This document shows positions 34,494 to 43,971 of a stretch of DNA of 64,000 nucleotides, piece by piece. This stretch comes from Bacteroidales bacterium (GTDB taxonomy: Bacteria; Bacteroidota; Bacteroidia; Bacteroidales; Salinivirgaceae). The first letter of the stretch is position 1, and every line of letters begins with the position of its first letter. A model generated the notes under the pieces. It searched no databases. It was not told where the DNA came from and was given only the letters and a program-made list of their open reading frames with translations. The DNA is taken from the NCBI GenBank assembly GCA_012519055.1, contig JAAYQU010000006.1, positions 1 to 64,000 on the forward strand, given 5' to 3'. The position numbers and the translations under genes were made by a program.

Positions 34494-35699
34494 TTATACA
34501 TTCATCACCTTTTCAATTAATCTCACAGCCTCCTCTAAACCCCTTTCCTCTTTGATCTTGGCGGAAAGTAACTCTACGTTCTTTTTCTTTTCCTCGTAGG
34601 TGCTTTTCATATCTAATATTGCTTCGTATATTGAATTTTCACTCAAGTTCTTAGACTTTAGAGGCTTTGTTGCAACATTAATATTGTACAGTTGCATTGC
34701 AAATCCCATTTGATCTAAAACATGTGGTACCGGAATAGATGGAATACCATAAATCATTGTGGCTGCTGAAGTTCCAAATCCACAGTGATGAATAGCAAAT
34801 AAACATTGCTTAAAAAGAAAGCTATGCGGAATACTACCGCATGAAATCATTGTTTTTGGCAGTTCATAATTCTGAAGTGTCTTCTGAAATCCTTGGATAA
34901 TAGCTCGATACCCCGATTTGCTAAAAGCACTTACAAACATATCCAATTTTTCTTTTTCAGATTTTTCTTCGAATGACATTGCTCCGAGAGAAAGAATTAT
35001 TGGTTTTTCTCCACTTGCAAGAAAATTAGCCAACTTTTCGTCAGGTATATAATTTTCCTCTTTATCATACCAATAACCGGTCAAAATATGCTGATCTTCC
35101 CAATATGGATTTCTCTCTAATACATGTTTACTAATTGGTATTAAATTCAACTTACGAGAAATAATCTCGTCAGAAGATTTAATCGGTTTTAATCCATATA
35201 CTTTTCTAATTTTGTTATATGGTTTTGCAACCTGTTTTCCTATAATATTACCAATCAGTTTATTCCAAAAGGTCTGAGGCTTTAGTTTTTCGGCAATCAT
35301 CTCTTTCTGCAATGTCACGTTAACCGTAGGAATTCCTAACGCTTCAGCCTCTGTTGCACCCATTTGACTATGGCTTACAATAATTAAATCTTTGCCCTTA
35401 CATATTTCAAAAATCTCATGTGTTGATTTTTGAATAATTTTAAAAACAAAACTCATCATCCTAAGCATACTTAATGCAGGATTTGAATTTTTCCCCCTAA
35501 TAATTGCTGCCTCTTTTTCTATGTTGATATCCGGACCAATCGGCTCAAAGCGAATATCGGAATCCTCTACTAAGTTTCTCCAACAGGGATGCGAGCCGAG
35601 TGTTACATCATATCCGTTTAGAATAAGTTCTTTGGATAAAAATATATATGGCTGAATATCACCTCTTGTACCCATTGTAAACATGGCAATCTTTTTCAT
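34494..35699 (-). CDS. GT1-type glycosyltransferase (UGT/MGT-like)
   Basis: A 401-residue GT-B fold glycosyltransferase resembling macrolide and sterol glucosyltransferases. The N-terminal MKKIAMFTMGTRGDIQPYIFLSKEL is the usual start of the group. The C-terminal donor-binding site is visible as IPHSFLFKQCLFAIHHCGFGTSAATMIYGIPSIPVPHVLDQ. These enzymes attach a sugar to lipids or small aromatic molecules. No biosynthetic partner is nearby, so detoxification or lipid decoration are equally possible. It is the only gene of this type in an otherwise accessory-looking stretch. Confidence 0.88.
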   Translation of the reverse strand: MKKIAMFTMGTRGDIQPYIFLSKELILNGYDVTLGSHPCWRNLVEDSDIRFEPIGPDINIEKEAAIIRGKNSNPALSMLRMMSFVFKIIQKSTHEIFEICKGKDLIIVSHSQMGATEAEALGIPTVNVTLQKEMIAEKLKPQTFWNKLIGNIIGKQVAKPYNKIRKVYGLKPIKSSDEIISRKLNLIPISKHVLERNPYWEDQHILTGYWYDKEENYIPDEKLANFLASGEKPIILSLGAMSFEEKSEKEKLDMFVSAFSKSGYRAIIQGFQKTLQNYELPKTMISCGSIPHSFLFKQCLFAIHHCGFGTSAATMIYGIPSIPVPHVLDQMGFAMQLYNINVATKPLKSKNLSENSIYEAILDMKSTYEEKKKNVELLSAKIKEERGLEEAVRLIEKVMNV

Positions 35700-35760
35700 A
35701 ACCTACTCTTTTGTTAGATCGTTGTTAGATTTTATTTGTTATTTGTTAAATATCAATACA

Positions 35761-36243
35761 TTATAATGCCCCATTCTTCGTAAGCCTATCATACAGAACT
35801 ATTGTGCCAGCTACCGAAACATTTAGCGAAAACTCGCCGGGGATTTGAATAATTTCATCGCATTTTGATAGTGCTTTATCTGAAAGTCCTTTATCTTCGG
35901 CACCCAACAGATAAACCGCTCTTTGTGGATGTTTATAAGACATCAACGGAACGCTTCGCTTATCTAACTCTACACCGACAAGCGAAGAGGCTTTTGGTAA
36001 AGCATCGTAGAAGTGGTCAAAATCGGAAAACTCAAACAACGGGATATGTTTCCACGATTTCATTGTATCTGTTCTCATTGTATCGTATCTAATATTTATC
36101 AAGAAAATAAAATCGGCTTTCAATATCTGCGCAGAACGCCACAAGGTGCCGAGATTTCGTCTGCTACAAATTGCCTCTACGCCAATTCCGCAATATCCTC
36201 TAACCTCTTTAGGAACAATTATATTTGGATACTCTTTTGACAT
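35761..36243 (-). CDS. SpoU/TrmH family RNA 2'-O-methyltransferase
   Basis: A 160-residue SPOUT methyltransferase without an N-terminal RNA-binding extension. The three family motifs are RRNLGTLWRSAQILKADFI (motif 1), VYLLGAEDKGLSDKAL (motif 2) and FSLNVSVAGTIVLYD (motif 3, forming the knot). Such stand-alone forms methylate ribose in tRNA or rRNA; which base is not deducible. The longer frame from 36273 would start inside the WYL regulator's end; ATG 36243 gives a normal N-terminus. It sits 4 bases after the broken WYL gene, so the two are co-transcribed. Confidence 0.9.
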   Translation of the reverse strand: MSKEYPNIIVPKEVRGYCGIGVEAICSRRNLGTLWRSAQILKADFIFLINIRYDTMRTDTMKSWKHIPLFEFSDFDHFYDALPKASSLVGVELDKRSVPLMSYKHPQRAVYLLGAEDKGLSDKALSKCDEIIQIPGEFSLNVSVAGTIVLYDRLTKNGAL

Positions 36244-36247
36244 AATA

Positions 36248-37200
36248 TCAGATTTTACGATTATATATTTCACTCATCTGTTGCACTTTGTTTGCAAATT
36301 CTTTTCTTAGCCATTCGGGTTTTATTACCTCTACGTTTTCGGCGTGCATAAACAGCTCTTGAACGAAATCGTATGTTGGGCAAATGGTATATTGAAACAT
36401 TGCGTATTCGCTGTTTTCCTCAATCAACGTTTGCGAATGGTGCAATGGAAGTGTTTCAAAATATTTCCGCTGATTGTTATATACTTTCACTTTTACGGTT
36501 TCGAGGTCTTGATTAGAACTGGCTATAATTCCAAAACTGTAGTAAAAAAGCCCTCGGGTGAGAAATCGGCAGGATAATCGAACCTCGAATTTGTAATCTT
36601 CAACTCCTGTATTCGGTCTAAAGAGTAAATTCGTAGCTGGTCGTAATATGGACTTCGAGCCAAAACATACCATCGTTGTCTAAAGACTTTCAGACAGTAA
36701 GGCTCTATCTCATAAGTGTTTGGCTCTTTCCTTTCAAAACTTTGATAGGTCATCTCAACCTTTAAATTCTCTTTAATGGCTCCTATAAACTTAGTGAGAT
36801 ATTGGTGCCCCGATGGAATATTTTCAAACAAAATCCTATCTCGAATGCCCTTGCTTTCGTTAAGCAAATTACTGATTGCAAAGGCATTTAACATCCAAGT
36901 GAGTGCACCATTTTTACTATTTTTGTTTTTATCTTCATCTTCATCTTTTTCAATGTAATAGCGATAACCATTTTGTCTGTCGCACTCTATATTGATATTG
37001 AACAACTCCTCAATTGCAATTCTGTGATTATGAAAAGTGCGCAGTGGGATATCTTCTTTTAGTTCGTTTAGATCATCTGAGTTAGTCCACTTTATATTAA
37101 TCTCTTCATACGTAATTTTTCCTGCTTGTTGGATAGTTTCTACTAACCAAATATAACGCTTAAGCAGTGTGGCGACTTTATTGCTTTTTTTACTTGACAT
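36248..37200 (-). pseudogene. WYL-domain regulator split by a one-base frameshift
   Basis: The first frame (36523-37200) encodes an N-terminal helical/HTH-like region and most of a WYL domain, with EPYCLKVFRQRWYVLARSPY and RIYSLDRIQ. It runs off after FSPEGFF into a false end. The second frame (36248-36545 portion) takes over with YYSFGIIASSN, VYNNQRKYFETLPLHHSQ and the WYL C-terminal extension to EIYNRKI. Adding one T to the six-T run at about 36545-36550 restores a 317-residue protein of normal WYL length. WYL regulators often control defence and accessory genes. Whether the shift is real, an error, or a phase switch is open. Confidence 0.8.
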
Positions 37201-37421
37201 AATTTTGTTATTTTAATTTATGATATTGCAAATATACAACAATGGTATGCCAAATTGAAGCACAAGCGAAAGCAAAGTAGGTAAAAGTTAAAAGGTGAAA
37301 GTAGAAAGTGCGTGTTGTGTACAGTCAAGCACAAGGTGGTAATTAATTGAATATCAGTTTATATTAATAGCAATGCCTTTTAAGGCACGGAAACTTTTAC
37401 CTTGTATAGTATAATAACAAA

Positions 37422-37450
37422 ACGGTCGCTTCGATGAACTCAGCGACCGT
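37422..37450 (-). terminator. Rubrerythrin terminator
   Basis: ACGGTCGCT pairs with AGCGACCGT around 11 bases; on the minus strand TTTTGTTATT follows. Confidence 0.85.
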
Positions 37451-37474
37451 ATAAATATTTTTAACTTTCTGAAC

Positions 37475-37498
37475 AGACAGCTCATGCGCTGTCTCTAC
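37475..37498. repeat. GAGAC palindrome, copy 3 of 3
   Basis: AGACAGC and GCTGTCT pair across TCATGC, with CTAC continuing the family's right end. The left outer arm is degraded. It lies just past the stop of rubrerythrin. Confidence 0.65.
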
Positions 37499-37504
37499 TT
37501 TCGA

Positions 37505-38083
37505 CTAATAGTACTTGTCGTTTTTAGGCTCGAAGTATGCTTGTGAGTGTAAGCATGCGGGGCAAGTTTGAAGGGCTTTTTTACCTTTGTGAACATATCC
37601 GCAGTTGCTGCATTGCCACTCAATCTCTTCGTCGCGTGAGAAAACAGTACCGTCTTTTACACGTTGCAATAGTTTCAAGTAGCGTTCTTCGTGAATAGCT
37701 TCGGCTTTAGCTATCATTCGGTACATTGTGGCTATCTCTTTAAATCCTTCTTCTTCAGCAACATCTGCAAAATGAGGATATAGTTCTGTCCACTCTTCAT
37801 TTTCTCCTTCAGCAGCAGCTTTTAAGTTTTCGGCTGTTGTTCCGATAACTCCTGCCGGGAAAGTTGATGTAATTTCAAGCATTCCGCCTTCTAAATATTT
37901 AAACATGCGTTTTGCGTGTTCTTTTTCTTGCTCGGCGGTTTCCATAAAAATAGCTGCAATTTGTTTGAAGCCCTCTTTATCAGCCTCTCTTGCAAAATAG
38001 GTATAGCGCATTCTTGCCTGAGACTCTCCGGCAAACGATTTCATCAGATTTTTTTCTGTTTGAGTTCCTTTTATACTTTTCAT
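37505..38083 (-). CDS. rbr: Rubrerythrin
   Basis: A 192-residue peroxide-reducing protein of anaerobes. The N-terminal ferritin-like domain carries the diiron ligands in SFAGESQARMRYTYFAREAD, FMETAEQEKEHAKRMF and KAEAIHEERYLKLL. The C-terminal rubredoxin domain has the two iron-binding Cys pairs CSNCGYVHKG and CPACLHSQAYF. It reduces hydrogen peroxide with electrons from NADH via rubredoxin-type carriers. A single-gene unit with its own terminator. Its presence fits an anaerobic or microaerophilic life style. Confidence 0.97.
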   Translation of the reverse strand: MKSIKGTQTEKNLMKSFAGESQARMRYTYFAREADKEGFKQIAAIFMETAEQEKEHAKRMFKYLEGGMLEITSTFPAGVIGTTAENLKAAAEGENEEWTELYPHFADVAEEEGFKEIATMYRMIAKAEAIHEERYLKLLQRVKDGTVFSRDEEIEWQCSNCGYVHKGKKALQTCPACLHSQAYFEPKNDKYY

Positions 38084-38325
38084 ACGTCAATGTTTTTTAT
38101 AATTGTGATTAATAATGGATTTGGCTGTAAAGATATATATTTAGAGACATAAAATAAGCTCGTTTAGTAATTTGAATTCGTTCTTTATAAAAGAAAGTGA
38201 TTTGCAAATTGCAAATAATAATCAATTAGTTGAAAATTATAATATTATATAAGCTAAGCATTCTCTTCAACTTTTCTTAAAGTTTTAAGAAACATGTTAT
38301 ATTTACAAAAAAATAACGAAAACAG

Positions 38326-39888
38326 ATGAAGGTTTATTCCTTAAGCAAAAATGACACTACCTTAATTAAAGGGTTAGCTATTTTTGGAATAGTTTTTCAT
38401 AATTTTTTTCACCACCTTTCTCCTTTCACTGGCGAAAATGAATTTGAATTCAACCCTTCGTATGTATATAATTTGTTCAATACTCTTAAAGATTATACCG
38501 GAGAGATAATCAATATTCTTTTTAGTTACTTCGGGCATTTTGGAGTTCAGCTTTTCATATTTATTAGTGGCTACGGACTTGCTGTTTCTTTTATCAATCG
38601 CGATCGTTCCTGGCTTACTTTTATGATAGAACGACTAAAAAAACTATATCCACTTCTAATTATCGGTACACTTGTTCTATTTCTAACTACATTAGTTGTT
38701 TACAACAAATTTCTTTCAATTGAAACATGGAGGGCTATTGGATATAAATTCCTGTTTATTCACACTATTACTCCTTATGAATGTTTAAATGTATCGGGTC
38801 CATGGTGGTTTTTTGGACTTATTTTTCAACTCTATTTACTATTTCCTCTTCTTAATTATTTAATAAAAAAATTCAACATCAAAGGTTTTCTTATAATTTG
38901 TTTGCTTTCGTATATATGGATTTACATTTCGCAATACGAATTCGGTATATACCGACAACATCTGTATCTTTTAGCAAATTCTCCAGGACATGTAGCTGAA
39001 TTTTGTCTTGGTATTTGGTTTGCTCACAACAAAAACCGAGAGATTTCGCCCGTTTTTTTGGTATTGGCAATTATTGTTTTTAGTCTTGGAAACTTTTTTC
39101 AAAGCTTTTTCCCATTAACGTTTCTCAGCGTTTGCCTTATTTTTATCTTTTGTTATCCAAAAATAAAACAGTTGGCTGGCAAAAAACCTCGACTGCTGCA
39201 AACTTTCTTTTTGTTTCTCGGTAAACTCTCAATGATACTTTTTGTTATAAATGCTGTAATACGCGACCCTATAATTTCAACTTATGGAAAAAATAATTTG
39301 GGAGCTGTGGGGCATCTCGTTCTAGCAATTCTGTTTTTCGTTTTTATAATTATATTGGCTATAGCCTTAAAACCTGTACATTCAGGCATTGGCTATCTTT
39401 TCAATAAAATACCCTCGCCTGAAAAATCTGCCTTTTTTAAACCTGTAGAACGTATTGTACAAACAATGCTAGTACTTTTGTCTATATATATTGTTATTTA
39501 CCTTATACCTAAAAACAAACAACAAATAACCTCTTCGCACATAACACCCGGGAACATTATAACATATGAAGATACATATAAAAATTTGGCTATACATACT
39601 TTTACCAATAATCCCCATGGTATTACTGTAAAAATCTCGTTCGACTACAAACACAACGAGGGGGAAATTCCAAGTGTTGTGTATGACATATCTAATGCTT
39701 TATGGAAAAACTTCCACCTATCTCAAGTTAAAGAAAATGAATTTACCCACCATGAGTTTACTCATACCTACTACAAGCCCTTTTTCTTACGCATTAATAA
39801 TAAAGAAGTAAAAGCTTTTTTCTGGCCAAGAAACAAAACCTCAGGGGAATATAAAAATGTAAATGTTTCTTTTGTAACCACAAATTAA
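38326..39888 (+). CDS. Acyltransferase-3 family membrane protein with a C-terminal domain
   Basis: A 520-residue protein. The first 380 residues are about ten helices of the acyltransferase-3 (OafA/NodX) family, including the conserved early His-rich IVFHNFFHHLSPF, GVQLFIFISGYGLAV and the Arg motif MIERLKKLYPLLIIG. The last 140 residues form an unusual soluble extension (TPGNIITYEDTYKNLAI, ISNALWKNFHLSQVKENEF) predicted outside the membrane. These enzymes O-acetylate surface polysaccharides or lipids. The extension may bind the acceptor, but that is inference. Confidence 0.87.
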   Translation: MKVYSLSKNDTTLIKGLAIFGIVFHNFFHHLSPFTGENEFEFNPSYVYNLFNTLKDYTGEIINILFSYFGHFGVQLFIFISGYGLAVSFINRDRSWLTFMIERLKKLYPLLIIGTLVLFLTTLVVYNKFLSIETWRAIGYKFLFIHTITPYECLNVSGPWWFFGLIFQLYLLFPLLNYLIKKFNIKGFLIICLLSYIWIYISQYEFGIYRQHLYLLANSPGHVAEFCLGIWFAHNKNREISPVFLVLAIIVFSLGNFFQSFFPLTFLSVCLIFIFCYPKIKQLAGKKPRLLQTFFLFLGKLSMILFVINAVIRDPIISTYGKNNLGAVGHLVLAILFFVFIIILAIALKPVHSGIGYLFNKIPSPEKSAFFKPVERIVQTMLVLLSIYIVIYLIPKNKQQITSSHITPGNIITYEDTYKNLAIHTFTNNPHGITVKISFDYKHNEGEIPSVVYDISNALWKNFHLSQVKENEFTHHEFTHTYYKPFFLRINNKEVKAFFWPRNKTSGEYKNVNVSFVTTN

Positions 39889-39960
39889 CGACATTCTTAT
39901 AATTCAACTCCCTAATCCGTAATTTCAATTTTTTTCTTTAAAGATTCCATTATATTGAAT

Positions 39961-40000
39961 AAAAAGAGGCTGTCTCAAAATAAAAGACAGCCTCTTTTTT
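39961..40000. terminator. Bidirectional terminator between the acyltransferase and the antiporter
   Basis: AAAAAGAGGCTGTCT and AGACAGCCTCTTTTT form a 15-base perfect stem around CAAAATAAA, flanked by A and T runs on the two strands. Confidence 0.92.
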
Positions 40001-40016
40001 ATATAAGTTTCCTGTT

Positions 40017-41351
40017 CTATAAGAAAATAAGTTGAACAAGAATAAAAATAGGTAGTAAAACTATTAAAGAGAATTTAATCATATAGCCAAAGAAACTTGG
40101 CATTTCAATTTTATTCTCTTCGGCAATAGCTTTAACCATAAAGTTCGGACCGTTTCCAATATAAGTCATGGCGCCAAAAAGTACCGCACCCAGACAAATT
40201 GCAGTTAAAACCATCTCACCAATACCTGCAACATAGCCGGGACCAGGAATAGCTACTCCTCCATCATTCATTCCGATAGCTAAGTTATAAAAAGAGACAG
40301 CAGTAGGTGCATTGTCTAAGAAAGCACTTAAACTTCCTGTTGCGTAAAAATATTGAGCGTTTGAACTTATTCCTAAGTCATGAGCATGTGCTTTTAAATA
40401 TTGCAAAGCGGGTATCATTGTAATGAAAATCCCTAAGAATAAGAAAGCTACTTCTAAAATTGGTCCCCACGAAAATTTGTTTGCTTCTCGTATTGGTTTT
40501 TTTGTGAACAGTAAAGACAAAATAACCATAGCAACAATAGCTCCCTCTCTAATAAATCCTGCCCAGGCATTTTCTTTCATAACAGGCAAATATTGCTCGT
40601 TTAGAAATGCAACAGATGCAACAACACCTGCTAAGAAAAGAAAGTTAATATTTCCCTGTAAACTTAAGGGTACAATATTGGCTCTGTCGAATTTGATGTT
40701 TTCTATAGGTTCTTTTTTGTAATAATATGAATCAGCAATAAAGTAAATCAACAGTAGCAAGGCATTTACAAAAGCCCATTCCGGTACCATATGGAAAAAC
40801 CAGGAAAATTCAGCACCCCTTAGATATAACAAGAAAAGTGGTGGATCGCCAAGTGGAGTAAGTAGTCCGCCGGCATTTGCAACAATTGCTATAAAAAATA
40901 AAATTGTGTGAACTTTAAATTTTCTTTGACTGTTTGTTTTAATTACCGGACGAATTAAAAGCATTGCAGCACCTGTTGTCCCCATAAAAGAGGCTAAAAT
41001 GGCACCAATTCCCAAAAAAGTTGTGTTTATCCATGGTTTTGCTTCAATATCACCTTTTAAGTGGATGCCGCCGGTTATTACAAATAAAGCACCTAATAAA
41101 ATTATAAATGGAATATAGTCAAATAATATTTGATGCGCTAAAAGTCCTGGTAACTTTTGCGCTATCAGATATCCTGCAACGGGAATGCCCAGTATTAAAG
41201 AGACAATCAATTTGTTTTTGTTTTTCTCCCACCAGTGTTCAAAGAATAGAGGACCTAGTGCAATGCACAGTAACATTAACACAAAGGGAATAATAGCCCA
41301 AAGAGGCATATTTACTACATCATTAGTTGTTGCTGATAATAACATAATCAA
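40017..41351 (-). CDS. Na+/H+ antiporter, NhaD type (ion transporter superfamily)
   Basis: A 444-residue membrane protein with about 12-13 helices from the citrate/arsenite/NhaD ion-transporter superfamily. Diagnostic segments are FVITGGIHLKGDIEAKPWINT, GTTGAAMLLIRPVI, NAGGLLTPLGDPPLFLL and AFLDNAPTAVSFYN. NhaD proteins exchange cytoplasmic Na+ for protons. The gene lies upstream-to-end against the V-ATPase operon on the same strand, 240 bases after its terminator, and so is a separate unit. Next to a Na+-type V-ATPase its role in setting the sodium gradient is a reasonable inference. Confidence 0.88.
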   Translation of the reverse strand: MIMLLSATTNDVVNMPLWAIIPFVLMLLCIALGPLFFEHWWEKNKNKLIVSLILGIPVAGYLIAQKLPGLLAHQILFDYIPFIILLGALFVITGGIHLKGDIEAKPWINTTFLGIGAILASFMGTTGAAMLLIRPVIKTNSQRKFKVHTILFFIAIVANAGGLLTPLGDPPLFLLYLRGAEFSWFFHMVPEWAFVNALLLLIYFIADSYYYKKEPIENIKFDRANIVPLSLQGNINFLFLAGVVASVAFLNEQYLPVMKENAWAGFIREGAIVAMVILSLLFTKKPIREANKFSWGPILEVAFLFLGIFITMIPALQYLKAHAHDLGISSNAQYFYATGSLSAFLDNAPTAVSFYNLAIGMNDGGVAIPGPGYVAGIGEMVLTAICLGAVLFGAMTYIGNGPNFMVKAIAEENKIEMPSFFGYMIKFSLIVLLPIFILVQLIFL

Positions 41352-41426
41352 TTTGGAATTAAAATAATCACAAAAATAGTTATGTTTTTTAAATTACAGT
41401 ATTTAAAAGCAAAACATTAACATTTT

Positions 41427-41554
41427 ATACCAATTGTAATTTTAAAATAGTCCTGTTTTTTTAAAATTTTACAATTGTAAATGCCGATGTTACAGATACA
41501 TAGTTCAAACGAACGATAGTGAAGTTTGGACTATAGTAGCTGTCCAATCGGTAT
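41427..41554. repeat. 128-base dispersed element, copy B
   Basis: It begins ATACCAATTG and ends CAATCGGTAT like copy A at 23962-24088, with matching internal hairpins. Flanks TTTT and TATA are shared by both copies, which could reflect target-site preference. About 15 substitutions and one indel separate the two copies by eye. Confidence 0.8.
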
Positions 41555-41590
41555 TATATCTGTGTTTAAAAGCATTTTTACAGACAACAT

Positions 41591-41631
41591 AAAAGGCTAT
41601 CCTTCTTTTCTGAAAAGAAGAACAGCCTTTT
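41591..41631 (-). terminator. Terminator of the V-ATPase operon
   Basis: AAAAGGCT and AGCCTTTT form the stem base and CTTCTTTTC/GAAAAGAAG the upper stem, with A-rich sequence at the minus-strand exit giving a U tract. It follows ntpK. Confidence 0.85.
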
Positions 41632-41653
41632 ATGATAAAATGCGTTGTTACAA

Positions 41654-42124
<471 letters not shown>

Positions 42125-42156
42125 TTAAAATTATAGTGTTATTGATTTTCATTTAA

Positions 42157-43971
42157 TTAATTTCTAAACGGGTTATATTTTTTCCCTCCTCCTTGAAACT
42201 CTGCGTTATTATAAAACTCAACAAATGTTAGACGAACAGGGTGCACAATTGCTCCCAATACGTTCATAAATATATTGATAGCGTGTCCAATAAGGAATAT
42301 CAAAACATAAACAATGGGTTTTAGTATCGCATTATCGGGGCTCATTCCAGCCGCCAAGCTGTTAAAGACACTTGCAAGGATTCCTCCAGAAAGACCGAGC
42401 GCAAACAAGCGAACATACGACAGTACATCGCCCAACAAACCGGTTGCCATATTATAAGTATCCCACAATCCAAGCCCCAAATTCAAGAACGGATTTTTAC
42501 CCGGAGAATTAAAGAAGAAAATAAGTACAAGAGCGGGGATAATAATTATAATATGAACCAAGCCAAACAATGGCATTACGTCTGGATAAAGTGCACCAAA
42601 AATGCAACTTAACAAAAAGACAAGCCAACCAATTGTGGAAAGCGAGTACACAAATCCTTGTTGCTTAATACGATTGGCAACTTTCATAACCATACCAAAG
42701 AGAATTTGAATTACCCCTAACACAAGCGAGAGAATAAACATTTGGTTATTGTTGAAAAAAACTTTATCTCTTAATGTCTGCGCAATAGACCAATCGAGTT
42801 CATATATTGAGAAACCGAAAAACCCTCCGGTTAACATACCTGCTACCATGGTAGAGGCTCCTAAAACTTGCACCAAAGACAAAATACCTTTCAGAGACAT
42901 ACTTAACTTGTCTTTCATAAAAATTTTAGCCAAACCTGCAACTATCACAAGAAATAGCCCGTATCCTATATCGCCCAACGACAATCCGAAGAAGAGCATA
43001 TAAAACGGTGCAAAATATGGTGTTAAATCTATTTCGGTATATTTTGGTAGCATATACAGCTCGGCTATCGGCTCGAAAAGCCGTGCGAACTTGTTGTTTT
43101 TGAACTTAATGGGGACATCGTCTTCTGGCAACGGCTTGGAAACTTGGTAGTATACCGCTTTTGATTCTAAATAATCGGTTATCTCTTTCTCATTATCTTC
43201 AGGTGCCCAACCCTGCAACATCATTAGCTTATCATCTGCTAATGAAGTGGTTGTGCGTTTAACTTTGGTATATTTTATCTTTTGCTCCAAATCGGCTACT
43301 ACAGCGTCTAACGATGGGATATCTTTCGCCAACTCCTTTAGTTTTGCGCCTTGCTCCTCAACTTTTCCACGAAGCTCTTGGATTAGCTGATTGAGCTTAG
43401 TTAGCGAAACGTCGGGCATTTTGATTGTCTCTAAATTTATTTTGCAGGCAATATTGCTCTCTCTAGTAACCGTTATAAAATAGGTTCTTGAAGTTTCTCT
43501 ATTAATTATGATAGCGTCATACAGCGTTTCCCATTTAGGATTGTATTGATTATCAGGAACAATAAAGAAACTAATATTATATCCAGCTTTTTCCAACCGA
43601 TCTACACCTTCAGGCTCAAAATTACCCCAAGGTTTTAGAGCGTCACGCTCTTTAGTGCTTACTTGCAGTTGTTGAGTGTAAGTTGATATTTGTGTTTGGA
43701 TAGCGTCAATCTTTTCGGGAATAGTTTTTCCCAATTCCAAGTCGGCTACATTGTAAGCTATCTCCTCTTTTTTATCTAACTGCTTTTGAAGTATCTTTTT
43801 TGATTCGCGTAACTGCTTTAATGTCAAGAAGTATTGATTTAATTCATCGTCTTCAATCACCTTGTCGGCTCCGTCAACGTGAATTAATCCAAGTTCACGC
43901 AAATCTTGAAGAAACACCTCATAATCTTTGTGATAGGCGAGAAAAGTGAACTTTTTCATTTTTGCTAACAT
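42157..43971 (-). CDS. ntpI: V-type ATPase subunit I (a subunit)
   Basis: A 604-residue membrane subunit. The N-terminal cytoplasmic half (about 1-320) is coiled-coil-rich, including QLRESKKILQKQLDKKEE. The C-terminal half has about eight helices. The helix with GLLGDVLSYVRLFALGLSGGI contains the conserved Arg that faces the rotor carboxylate, and HAINIFMNVLGAIVHPVRLTFVEFY is the typical end. It conducts ions between the rotor and the membrane faces. The start overlaps the end of ntpD by 7 bases. Confidence 0.95.
   Translation of the reverse strand: MLAKMKKFTFLAYHKDYEVFLQDLRELGLIHVDGADKVIEDDELNQYFLTLKQLRESKKILQKQLDKKEEIAYNVADLELGKTIPEKIDAIQTQISTYTQQLQVSTKERDALKPWGNFEPEGVDRLEKAGYNISFFIVPDNQYNPKWETLYDAIIINRETSRTYFITVTRESNIACKINLETIKMPDVSLTKLNQLIQELRGKVEEQGAKLKELAKDIPSLDAVVADLEQKIKYTKVKRTTTSLADDKLMMLQGWAPEDNEKEITDYLESKAVYYQVSKPLPEDDVPIKFKNNKFARLFEPIAELYMLPKYTEIDLTPYFAPFYMLFFGLSLGDIGYGLFLVIVAGLAKIFMKDKLSMSLKGILSLVQVLGASTMVAGMLTGGFFGFSIYELDWSIAQTLRDKVFFNNNQMFILSLVLGVIQILFGMVMKVANRIKQQGFVYSLSTIGWLVFLLSCIFGALYPDVMPLFGLVHIIIIIPALVLIFFFNSPGKNPFLNLGLGLWDTYNMATGLLGDVLSYVRLFALGLSGGILASVFNSLAAGMSPDNAILKPIVYVLIFLIGHAINIFMNVLGAIVHPVRLTFVEFYNNAEFQGGGKKYNPFRN

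Larger units (their letters stand above)
37201..37504. other. Intergenic region with repeat and terminator
   Basis: Divergent from the WYL gene and downstream of rubrerythrin. It holds the third GAGAC palindrome and the rubrerythrin terminator, plus a stretch of low coding content. No WYL promoter could be identified confidently. Confidence 0.5.
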
